Shown one piece after another: positions 52,635 to 59,798 of a DNA stretch of 64,000 nucleotides. Below the pieces are notes generated by a model. The model was not told where the DNA came from and ran no database searches. It saw nothing but the letters and a program-made list of their open reading frames with translations. Origin of the DNA: Oscillospiraceae bacterium (GTDB lineage Bacteria; Bacillota; Clostridia; Oscillospirales; CAG-382). The stretch lies in assembly GCA_015064945.1 (NCBI GenBank), contig SVRF01000003.1:1-64000 (forward strand), read 5' to 3'. Every line of letters begins with the position of its first letter. Positions within the stretch are counted from its first letter, which is position 1. A program made the position numbers and the translations under genes.

Positions 52635-53296
52635 TATTCTGCTTTAAAAAACTTACTTAAACGTTGATGCTTGAGCACATACGCCAAGCAATACATTATA
52701 GGCACCAGAGCGAATGCCGCGAAAACATCTATTATGGAATGCTGTTTTATAAGCACCGTTGATGCGGAAATAAGCAGACAAAGCACCAAGGACGAATATT
52801 TAAGAAGCTTATACCTTGCAAGCTTTTCGTCCTTGCAAAGGCAAATATGTAATGCCACGCTGACATAAACGTGCATACTGGGAAGCACCGTCGTGGGTGG
52901 ATCGATACCACGTATAAGCTTTACCGCCTCCACAAGCAAATTTTCCCTTGGGAAAGCTTCCATCCCTGCCCTGTCAAAGTACATGGGGATAAAAGTACAG
53001 ATAAGCATACACACAAAGGCACCGCCCGCAACCATAACTGTAAACCTGAAAAATTTGGCAGGACGCTTGAAAAAGGTATAAACACCTAAAAGCCCCAGCT
53101 GTACATACCAAAGGATATATGGGATAACAAACCACTCGCAAAACGGAATTTTATAGTCCAATCCGCAAACTATGGGATAAGGGTCACGGCCCATGGTTGT
53201 TTGCTGCAGCAAAGAGTACCAAAGCCCGTGCACGGGCCAATAGGCAAGCAACCATATTTGCGGATGCGCTTTTAAATATTCTTTTATTTTTGACAT
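52634..53296 (-). CDS. PAP2-superfamily membrane phosphatase
   Basis: 220 residues, about six helices. The PAP2 motifs are LPSMHVYVSVALHICLC (PSxH) and ISASTVLIKQHSIIDVFAAF (SxxxxxxHxxxD); the first motif (KxxxxxxRP) appears as FFKRPAKFFRF. ATG at 53296 with AAGGTG upstream. Last gene of a five-gene operon; 9 nt from the preceding stop. Could dephosphorylate a lipid or undecaprenyl pyrophosphate in service of the operon product. Confidence 0.82.
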   Translation of the reverse strand: MSKIKEYLKAHPQIWLLAYWPVHGLWYSLLQQTTMGRDPYPIVCGLDYKIPFCEWFVIPYILWYVQLGLLGVYTFFKRPAKFFRFTVMVAGGAFVCMLICTFIPMYFDRAGMEAFPRENLLVEAVKLIRGIDPPTTVLPSMHVYVSVALHICLCKDEKLARYKLLKYSSLVLCLLISASTVLIKQHSIIDVFAAFALVPIMYCLAYVLKHQRLSKFFKAE

Positions 53297-53305
53297 AAAC
53301 ACACC

Positions 53306-55492
53306 TTATTGAGGCTTGCCGTCAACATAAGTGATGGTACGCCATTCCTCTTCATCGCCGTAATAATATTGGGCTTTCCCCTGTAAAAAGCCTTCCACGA
53401 AGTCTCCTTTTACCATATCGCCGTCGGCATAGGCAATAACGCCGTAGCCGCTAAACTTGCCGTCTTCAAAGCCGCCGCTGTAGCTGCCGCCTGCGGCAAA
53501 GGTCAGAACCGCCTCGTCGTCGTGGTATTTGTTGTGGACAAAGTAACCCTTATAATGGTCGCCGTTTTTAAACAAAGCTGTACCTTCGCCCTCTAAAACA
53601 CCCTCTACAAAGACACCCGTATAGCTGTTGCCGCCGATAACATAAGTACCCTTGCCGTTTTGTACATTATTTATCCATCCGCCTTCGTAGCTGTCGCCGT
53701 TACTGTAAAGATACTTGCCCTGCCCGTGGCGCACGCCCATAACAAAGTCACCTTCGTACACGTCGCCGCTGGTCCAGACAAATTTCCCCTTGCCGTGCCA
53801 TTTGCCGTCCTTAAGAGTGCCCTCGTACATATCACCGTTGGCACATTCATAAACGCAAACGCCCGTGGGCTTACCCTCGAAGAAGGTGCCAGAAACAAAG
53901 CCGCCGTCGGGGAAGTACCAAGTACCCGTGCCGTTTATCTCATCCTCGTACCAAATGCCGTCGTAGCGACTGCCGTCGTTATATTTATATAGTCCGTTGC
54001 CGTTGAACATTCCCTCGGAAAAACTGCCGCTGTAGCTTTCGCCGGAATTAAAGACCAAGGTTCCCGTACCGTCGGGCACTCCCTGCACAAGCCAGCCCGT
54101 ATACAGGCCTTCCCTATACGCTATGGTTCCGTATTCCCTCTCGGGGATATCAAAGGAAGGTTCGTCACTTGCGCCGTCCTCGCTTATTTCCTCCGAGGAA
54201 GGCTCATCGGAATTATGCAAAACCTCTTCATCCGAGGTATCTGTACTGTTTCTGCCGGGGGTCATAAGCCGTGTACCTATAAACAGAATGGCAAACACAA
54301 GGACACAGATAAGAAGAAGTGCGGTAGCGATATCGCCTGCGGTCATCCTCTGTTTACCGTTTTTATAGCGCTTTATGTCCAGCGCTGTCATAAGCTGTTT
54401 GTTGCGCTTTAGGGTAGCTTTATCCACCGACGCCCCTTTTGCATAGCGTGCCGCAGGCTTTTTACCCCTGAACAACAGAGAAAACCACCTGAATACCCAC
54501 ATCAAAGGTAACAGGAAGGGCAGATACTTCAAAAAAGGATACCTTTCCTTCATCGCGCCGAAGGACGGGAACACCGATGAGATAAAATAGCCTAACCTGC
54601 TTTTATCCCCACGCTTGTTGGCAGCGCTTATCTCGGCACTGCCGAAAACGCCGCCCGATAATATGTAGTCCGCAAAGTTCTGCGTAAGCTCGTCGGGAGT
54701 GTTGCCGTAGAACAAACAATGTATAAGCTTTTTTACCTGTATTTCAAAGCGTACAAGCCCCATGGACTCCAGCACGCTTTTAACATACCCATCGTCCAGC
54801 TTTAAACCGCAACGGGAGAAAAATACCTTTATATCCGCAAGCATACGTATACCTGCGCCCGAGGTGCGGACGTGACGGGCAAAATGGGACAGCATATAAA
54901 TATAAAAATCACTTAGGTTAAGGGAAAGTCTAAAGCCCTTTTCCCCTACGGGCAGGGCACGCTCCATAAGATTTTTGTGGAAGTCACTGCTGTCCGCAGG
55001 CTTCCAATGCAGCTCGAATACATTGCCGTTTTCGTGCTTATATATGTCGTGTCCGCTGTGAGAGTCAGTTCTCTTATATCCACAGCTTTCCATTACTTTT
55101 TTTGCATCCTTACGGTTAAAACGCTCTATCATTATATCCGTATCGCCCATAAGGCGCATATCGGTGGAGGGGTAATACATACGCATCACACTGCCCTTAA
55201 GGGGGAGATAATTAAGCTCCGCTTTGTCAAAAGCGGCAAAGACACGCTTCTCCTCCTCTTCACGGCTAAGGTCCCAAAGCAATGCTTGGTTGTGGACGTC
55301 CTCCAGCATAGTGCGAAGTTCTGCGGGAATATCTGCGCCGCTTAGAGAGTAGTAAACAGAGCTTGCCACACCCTGCGACATAGCAAGACGGAAAAACTCT
55401 GCAGATTTAACATCCGCAAAGTCTGCATTACAGGCTTTGCCTGCCAAAGCGGCAGCATAAGCCTTGACCAAATTTCTTTCCGTTAGCGTCAT
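53306..55492 (-). CDS. Nucleotidyltransferase (NTP_transf_5)-TM-MORN fusion protein
   Basis: 728 residues. Residues 1-340 match the 'uncharacterised nucleotidyltransferase' family found in lasso-peptide and other PqqD loci: NYLPLKGSVMRMYYPSTDMRLMGDTDIMIE, with the GDTD metal motif at 116-119. A membrane helix follows at 388-408, a Ser/Asp/Glu linker to 450, then about twelve MORN repeats (GTGTLVFNSGESYSGSF, GKGKFVWTSGDVYEGDF) to the end. Predicted topology puts the transferase in the cytoplasm and the MORN array outside. I know of no described protein with this fusion. Confidence 0.85.
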   Translation of the reverse strand: MTLTERNLVKAYAAALAGKACNADFADVKSAEFFRLAMSQGVASSVYYSLSGADIPAELRTMLEDVHNQALLWDLSREEEEKRVFAAFDKAELNYLPLKGSVMRMYYPSTDMRLMGDTDIMIERFNRKDAKKVMESCGYKRTDSHSGHDIYKHENGNVFELHWKPADSSDFHKNLMERALPVGEKGFRLSLNLSDFYIYMLSHFARHVRTSGAGIRMLADIKVFFSRCGLKLDDGYVKSVLESMGLVRFEIQVKKLIHCLFYGNTPDELTQNFADYILSGGVFGSAEISAANKRGDKSRLGYFISSVFPSFGAMKERYPFLKYLPFLLPLMWVFRWFSLLFRGKKPAARYAKGASVDKATLKRNKQLMTALDIKRYKNGKQRMTAGDIATALLLICVLVFAILFIGTRLMTPGRNSTDTSDEEVLHNSDEPSSEEISEDGASDEPSFDIPEREYGTIAYREGLYTGWLVQGVPDGTGTLVFNSGESYSGSFSEGMFNGNGLYKYNDGSRYDGIWYEDEINGTGTWYFPDGGFVSGTFFEGKPTGVCVYECANGDMYEGTLKDGKWHGKGKFVWTSGDVYEGDFVMGVRHGQGKYLYSNGDSYEGGWINNVQNGKGTYVIGGNSYTGVFVEGVLEGEGTALFKNGDHYKGYFVHNKYHDDEAVLTFAAGGSYSGGFEDGKFSGYGVIAYADGDMVKGDFVEGFLQGKAQYYYGDEEEWRTITYVDGKPQ

Positions 55493-55494
55493 AT

Positions 55495-55914
55495 TTACCC
55501 TCTTTTACCCCTTAGCATCCGTAAAGCCGTGCGCCGAAGAACACGCAGTCTTCCGTACATTCGATGGGAAAAGCCTTGCAGTTTGCGGCTTTTACCCTCT
55601 GTTTCCGCCCTTACGGCAAGTGCCGCCACAAGACTTTTGTCCACGCCTTTTTCCGTAACAAGCTCGTTATCGCCACGGCAGTTAAGGCTGTCTTTTGCGA
55701 CCTTTACAACACGGTGCAGTACAACTGCCCCGTTTTTGCGTTTATACAAAACAATATCGTATTTTTTGATTTTTGCGGGAGCGGTAAGCTCCACCATCGT
55801 AACGCCATCCTTAAAAAGGGGCATCATACTTATACCCGTTACCGTAAGCTCAGCCCTTGCGCCTCTGTCCACACGCTGTTTTATCAAATCGAAAACATCA
55901 TCATTCTTCAACAA
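55495..55914 (-). CDS. S24/S26-family signal-peptidase-like protease
   Basis: About 139 residues. TVTGISMMPLFKDG holds the nucleophile Ser (GxSMxP), IKKYDIVLYKRKNG the strand before the base, and VVLHRVVKV a His where eukaryal/SipW-type signal peptidases have the catalytic His. No N-terminal membrane helix is visible. I start at TTG 55914, 6 nt after GGAGG, within the pqqD-like 3' end. Overlapping genes on both sides. Might cleave a leader peptide. Confidence 0.78.
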   Translation of the reverse strand: MLKNDDVFDLIKQRVDRGARAELTVTGISMMPLFKDGVTMVELTAPAKIKKYDIVLYKRKNGAVVLHRVVKVAKDSLNCRGDNELVTEKGVDKSLVAALAVRAETEGKSRKLQGFSHRMYGRLRVLRRTALRMLRGKRG

Positions 55915-56167
55915 GGCACGCCTCCCTAAGCTTGCCGTAAAATCTGTCCACATCTGCGGCGGCAATAACCTCATCCACTTCGTAGGTGCTTGTAAGGGCG
56001 GCAACAGTTTCCTCTCGGTCAAGCCCTTTTTCCAAGGAGCGCCATATAAACGCACCCGTGCCGTTAAAGCTTATCATACCGTTGAACTGTAATTTTGCAT
56101 CACCCGTAGGCACAACAATATAACTTTCGCCAAGCTCCCTTAAAACAAAGCCCTGCTTTATCTTCAT
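55901..56167 (-). CDS. PqqD-family peptide chaperone (RiPP recognition element)
   Basis: 88 residues. Begins MKIKQGFVLRELGESYIVVPTG and continues FNGMISFNGTGAFIWRSLEKGLDREETVAALTSTYEVDEVIAAADVDRFYGKL, the PqqD winged-helix pattern. PqqD proteins bind leader peptides of ribosomally made, modified peptides. Starts inside the stop of the kinase gene (ATGA). Confidence 0.86.
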   Translation of the reverse strand: MKIKQGFVLRELGESYIVVPTGDAKLQFNGMISFNGTGAFIWRSLEKGLDREETVAALTSTYEVDEVIAAADVDRFYGKLREACLVEE

Positions 56168-56862
56168 CTTAAATCCTCCGTTGCCGCAAAGGCGGTAAAC
56201 GCCGCCTCGTCCTGCATATTACAGTCCAAGGAAAGCACGCTGACCTTATCCAAAAAGCTTTGTAAGCTGACAAAAAGCGCATCCATACCGTGACTGTCAG
56301 CAGGGCGCAGCATCGACTCCAACAGCAAATAAGGCGTTTTGCTTTTATCCATGGGCTTAACGTAATTAAACTCTGCCCGCCTTAAAAAGTATAGGGCTTT
56401 TACAACGCCGCAGGCGTTTATGCGCCCGTATCCGCTGCCGCACCAAGGGGTGCCGAAGGCGTAGGGCACGCCATCGATTATACGGATGGCAGGCTTATCG
56501 TCATTGATGATTACGGCACCTTCTATATTCTTGACCCAAAGGGCGGCGTGGGTGGATTTACCGATGCCGCTGGGGGCGGAAAATAAATACACAAAATCCT
56601 TGTAAAGTACCGCAGAAGCATGAAGCACAAAGCCACCGTGGTAAAGCAGTTGGCTGCAAAACTCCACACAGCTTAACTGATACTCCGCCAAAGGGACAGA
56701 AAGTCCCGCTTGCTGAGCCAATGCCTGTACATCCGCATCCTTAAGCTTTATGCTTATATCGGAAGCGCTATCCCTACTTAAAAAGGGGGCGGCTCTATCC
56801 AAAAGCTCATTATACTGAGGGGTCATTTCCACATTTAAGCCGCATATACGGTAAATTGCCAT
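56164..56862 (-). CDS. HPr-kinase-like P-loop kinase
   Basis: About 232 residues from the ATG at 56862 (GGGGAG 4 nt upstream). P-loop SAPSGIGKSTHAALW near residue 98, INDDKPAIR near 120 and FGTPWCGSGYGRINA follow the HprK/P-like C-terminal domain. In lasso-peptide clusters (paeninodin type) relatives phosphorylate a peptide's C-terminal Ser; a PqqD gene follows directly here. First gene of the operon, with its own consensus promoter. Confidence 0.82.
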   Translation of the reverse strand: MAIYRICGLNVEMTPQYNELLDRAAPFLSRDSASDISIKLKDADVQALAQQAGLSVPLAEYQLSCVEFCSQLLYHGGFVLHASAVLYKDFVYLFSAPSGIGKSTHAALWVKNIEGAVIINDDKPAIRIIDGVPYAFGTPWCGSGYGRINACGVVKALYFLRRAEFNYVKPMDKSKTPYLLLESMLRPADSHGMDALFVSLQSFLDKVSVLSLDCNMQDEAAFTAFAATEDLR

Positions 56863-56915
56863 ATTACTCCCCCTCTCCTCACGAAAAGGCACATATCGCC
56901 TTTTAATACGACTTA

Positions 56916-56944
56916 ATTATATAACAGCAAAGATACAAAGTCAA
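56916..56944 (-). promoter_or_regulatory. Sigma-A promoter of the kinase-PqqD operon
   Basis: Minus strand TTGACT (56939-56944), 17-bp spacer, TATAAT (56916-56921). Confidence 0.82.
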
Positions 56945-56976
56945 TGCGTTTAGCGGGAAAAACTTTATAATTTTTA

Positions 56977-57005
56977 TTGATTTGGAGAACAAAAGGTGGT
57001 ATAAT
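56977..57005 (+). promoter_or_regulatory. Sigma-A promoter of apgM
   Basis: TTGATT (56977-56982), 17-bp spacer, TATAAT (57000-57005), divergent to the kinase operon promoter 32 bp away. Confidence 0.75.
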
Positions 57006-57011
57006 GATGTG

Positions 57012-57074
57012 ATGAATATTTATGAAAGGAGTATATCCTTTGGCGTTTTGGCAAAAGGATGCTTGGTTTTATGA
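57012..57074 (+). CDS. Possible 20-codon leaderless ORF before apgM
   Basis: ATG at 57012 lies at the predicted transcription start of the apgM promoter; the frame encodes 20 residues and its TGA overlaps the apgM ATG (ATGA). No ribosome site is possible if transcription starts there. It could couple translation or be chance. Confidence 0.3.
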   Translation: MNIYERSISFGVLAKGCLVL

Positions 57075-58285
57075 AATATATTATTCTTGTGGGCGACGGT
57101 ATGCCCGACCTGCCCATTGCAGAGCTTGGCGGCAAGACCCCTATGGCTGCGGCAAACAAGCCCTATATGAACTATATTGCCTCTATGGGTATTAACGGCA
57201 GAGCTTTTACGGTGCCTCGCAGTATGACCCCCGAAAGTGACACGGCAAACCTTGCGCTTATGGGTTATAATCCCGAGATCTATTCCAAGGGGCGCTCTCC
57301 TTTGGAGGCGGTAAGTATGGGCATAAATATGGCAGAGGACGAAACCGCCATACGCGCAAACCTTGTTGCTCTTTCCGACCTGGGTGAGCCTTACGAAGAA
57401 AAGATAATGCTTGACCACTCCTCCGACGAGATACCCACTGAGGAAGCACGCATACTTATTGAGGACTTGAACAAGCATTTTGCAAACGATGTTTTCAGAC
57501 TTTACGCCGGTATAAGCTATCGCCATTGCCTTATCTGGAAGAACTGTCCTCCCTTTTACGATTTCTCCCGTCCCCACGATATCCTTAACGAGACCATCAA
57601 GGCATATCTGCCTACCAAGGACACAAGCCGTCCTTTCCTTAAACTAATGAAGGAAAGCTTTGACTTCCTTAACAACCATCCCCTTAACATAAAGCGTGCC
57701 GCCGCAGGCAAGAAAAAGGCAAACTCTTTGTGGCTGTGGAGCCCCGGCAAAAAGCCTGCCCTGCCCTCCTTTAAGGATATGACGGGCTTGGATGCATCGG
57801 TTGTTTGCGCAGTTGACCTTATAAAAGGCATAGGCCTTTGCGCAGGGATGGACGCACCCGAGGTTGAGGGTGCAACCGGCAATATTGACACCAACTTTAA
57901 AGGCAAGGCTGACGTTGCTTTGCGTGAGCTGATGAACGGCAAGGACTTGGTTTATATCCACGTGGAAGCGCCCGATGAATGCGGTCACAGAGGTGAAGCG
58001 GACAATAAGGTTAAATCCATAGAGCTTATAGACAAAGAAATTTTAGGTTATATGATGAACGAGCTGGACAAGGCAGGCGAGCATTACAAGATCTTGCTTA
58101 CGCCCGACCACCCCACTCCCATCTCCGCAAGAACCCACACCTTGGACGCAGTACCCTTTGTTATTTACAAGAGCAACCAAAAGCGCAAGGGCAACATTGA
58201 GGTTTACGACGAAAAGAGCGGATATGAAGGCGGCGTATACTTAGAGGACGGTTACAAGCTTATGGACCTGTTCCTTAAGGTTTAA
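57071..58285 (+). CDS. apgM: 2,3-bisphosphoglycerate-independent phosphoglycerate mutase, archaeal type
   Basis: 404 residues. Alkaline-phosphatase superfamily enzyme interconverting 3- and 2-phosphoglycerate. YIILVGDGMPDLPI gives the first metal Asp, RSMTPESDTANLALMGYNP contains the phosphorylated Ser-equivalent, VHVEAPDECGHRGEADNKVKSIELID and LLTPDHPTPISARTHTLDAVPFVIY hold the remaining metal ligands. Such ApgM proteins in Clostridia coexist with GpmI. AAAGGA precedes the ATG by 11 nt. Confidence 0.92.
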   Translation: MKYIILVGDGMPDLPIAELGGKTPMAAANKPYMNYIASMGINGRAFTVPRSMTPESDTANLALMGYNPEIYSKGRSPLEAVSMGINMAEDETAIRANLVALSDLGEPYEEKIMLDHSSDEIPTEEARILIEDLNKHFANDVFRLYAGISYRHCLIWKNCPPFYDFSRPHDILNETIKAYLPTKDTSRPFLKLMKESFDFLNNHPLNIKRAAAGKKKANSLWLWSPGKKPALPSFKDMTGLDASVVCAVDLIKGIGLCAGMDAPEVEGATGNIDTNFKGKADVALRELMNGKDLVYIHVEAPDECGHRGEADNKVKSIELIDKEILGYMMNELDKAGEHYKILLTPDHPTPISARTHTLDAVPFVIYKSNQKRKGNIEVYDEKSGYEGGVYLEDGYKLMDLFLKV

Positions 58286-58298
58286 CGGAGGCCTTTGT

Positions 58299-59429
58299 AT
58301 GACTAAAAGAATTCTGGCCCTGTTGTTAAGCCTTGCTATGGTAGTTCCGTTTTGCGGCTGTGCGGAAGACGAGCCTGCGGTAAGCGAGGAAAAGAGCGAG
58401 CTTGCAAAGAAAGACGCGGTAGAAGAAATACAGACCTACGTAGAAAACGAACTAGGCATGAAGGCGGGCGACGGCACCGTTGAGGAATATTATATCGAAA
58501 TCCACACCGAGGAAAGCACCGCAGAGGAAAGCACCGCAGAGGAAAGCACCGCAGAGGAAAGCACCGCAGAGGAAAGCTCTGCGCCGCCCGTACTTACCAC
58601 GGTACAACCCGACCCTAACTGCGGTATTACATTGCCCGAAAGTATAGACCCCGACTATCTTGAAACCATAAGACAGACCTTGGACAGCGCACCCTATGCC
58701 TGTGCAATGTTCTATGTAGATTTGGAAACGGGTCTTTCCGTAAGCTACAATCCCGACAGAATGTTTGCGGGCGCCAGCCTTATAAAAGCCGAATACCTGA
58801 TGATGGTATTTGACGAAATACAGGAAGGCAGAGAAAGCTACGACAACGCTTATACCTACACACCCGGGAACAAGCGTGACGGCACCACCAAAATCCCCTA
58901 TGATTTTGAGTTTGGGGACAAGATCACCGTAAAACAGCTTATAGAATACGTGGTTTGGCACAGCGATAACACGGGATATAATATGCTTCAAAGCTATGTA
59001 AGATCCTATTACGATATTTTCGATTGGGCAAAGGAACGCTACGGTACGAAATTTGAGTATAAGGACTGTAATTGGCTTAACGCAAGAGGCGTTACCGAAT
59101 GTTGGAAGGATATTTACAACCGCTATAAAAACGGCGACGAAGATTATATGTGGTATGTAAGCCTGCTCTTGGAAGCCAACGAAAACAAGTTTATAAGAGG
59201 TGGCTTACCCAAGGACGCAAGCGGAAATTATATGTATAAGGTTGCCCACAAATACGGTATGGATATTAATGCATCCAACGACGCGGCAATAGTATTTTAC
59301 GAGGACAGACCCTACTTTTTGGTAGTGCTTACGGACTATATAGGCATTAACACCGAAAGATTTATAAACGAGGTTTCTTCCGAGGTTTTTGCTATGCACG
59401 AGTATATCTGCTCCTTTAACGAAAATTAA
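58299..59429 (+). CDS. Class-A beta-lactamase-fold serine hydrolase, lipoprotein
   Basis: 376 residues. Lipobox FCGC (Cys 21). Residues 41-72 repeat the FtsL segment from 24938-25033 (ENELGMKAGDGTVEEYYIEI), then an EESTA linker of five 5-residue units. The enzyme domain has SxxK as GASLIKAEYL, SDN as HSDNTGYN and HKYG in place of KTG. There is no clear Glu166 motif, so this is more likely a carboxypeptidase-like or wall-binding hydrolase than a resistance enzyme. It is 13 nt downstream of apgM and ends in a 41-bp hairpin related to repeats A-C. Confidence 0.84.
   Translation: MTKRILALLLSLAMVVPFCGCAEDEPAVSEEKSELAKKDAVEEIQTYVENELGMKAGDGTVEEYYIEIHTEESTAEESTAEESTAEESTAEESSAPPVLTTVQPDPNCGITLPESIDPDYLETIRQTLDSAPYACAMFYVDLETGLSVSYNPDRMFAGASLIKAEYLMMVFDEIQEGRESYDNAYTYTPGNKRDGTTKIPYDFEFGDKITVKQLIEYVVWHSDNTGYNMLQSYVRSYYDIFDWAKERYGTKFEYKDCNWLNARGVTECWKDIYNRYKNGDEDYMWYVSLLLEANENKFIRGGLPKDASGNYMYKVAHKYGMDINASNDAAIVFYEDRPYFLVVLTDYIGINTERFINEVSSEVFAMHEYICSFNEN
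58509..58583 (+). repeat. In-frame 15-bp tandem repeat (EESTA)
   Basis: Four identical 15-bp units plus one degenerate unit encoding the linker of the serine hydrolase lipoprotein. Confidence 0.9.
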
Positions 59430-59798
59430 AATGCCCCATAAATCCGAAAAGTTTTATGGAGCTCCCAACAAAAAAGGCAGGCTACAAAGCCTGCCTCAGA
59501 CCGCTGACAAAGGCACAGACCACGAAAAAAGAAAAATATAATTACACATAAAGATGAAAATTCAGGGACGCATCCCTGAATTTTCTGCATTACATTGTAT
59601 TTTTTCGTTCAAAACGAACCTCGGCTCACAGTACATTGGTACAGTTCTCGCCTCGGTTCGTCTTGTCTGCACTCTTTCTCAGCACTCTGCCAAGCTGATG
59701 ACAAGTTTGTCATCAGCTTGAGGCAGGCTACAAAGCCTGCCTTATGTTTTCACGAGAAAGGGCTAAGCGAAATGCTTAACCCTTTTATTTCTTTATAT
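59430..59798. other. Hairpin-dense intergenic stretch between convergent genes
   Basis: 369 bp without an ORF. Contains: CCATAAA/TTTATGG hairpin (59435-59459) resembling the 42-bp repeat; an identical 22-bp hairpin twice (59475-59496 and 59721-59742); a perfect 13-bp stem around CGCA (59556-59585); a perfect 14-bp stem (59691-59720); and a terminator-like AAGGG-TAAGC hairpin with TTTTATTTCTTT (59757-59795). Between 59590 and 59690 GAACC/GGTTC and GTAC repeats suggest further folding. Confidence 0.6.

Noticed and set aside
52634-57070. A RiPP precursor peptide gene in or beside the kinase-PqqD operon
   Set aside because: I looked at the gaps and the 200-bp divergent region on both strands; only short frames without ribosome sites or Cys/Ser/Gly-rich cores are present.
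58299-59429. True class-A beta-lactamase
   Set aside because: SxxK and SDN are present but KTG is replaced by HKYG and no Glu166-type loop is apparent; PBP-like or wall hydrolase is more likely.
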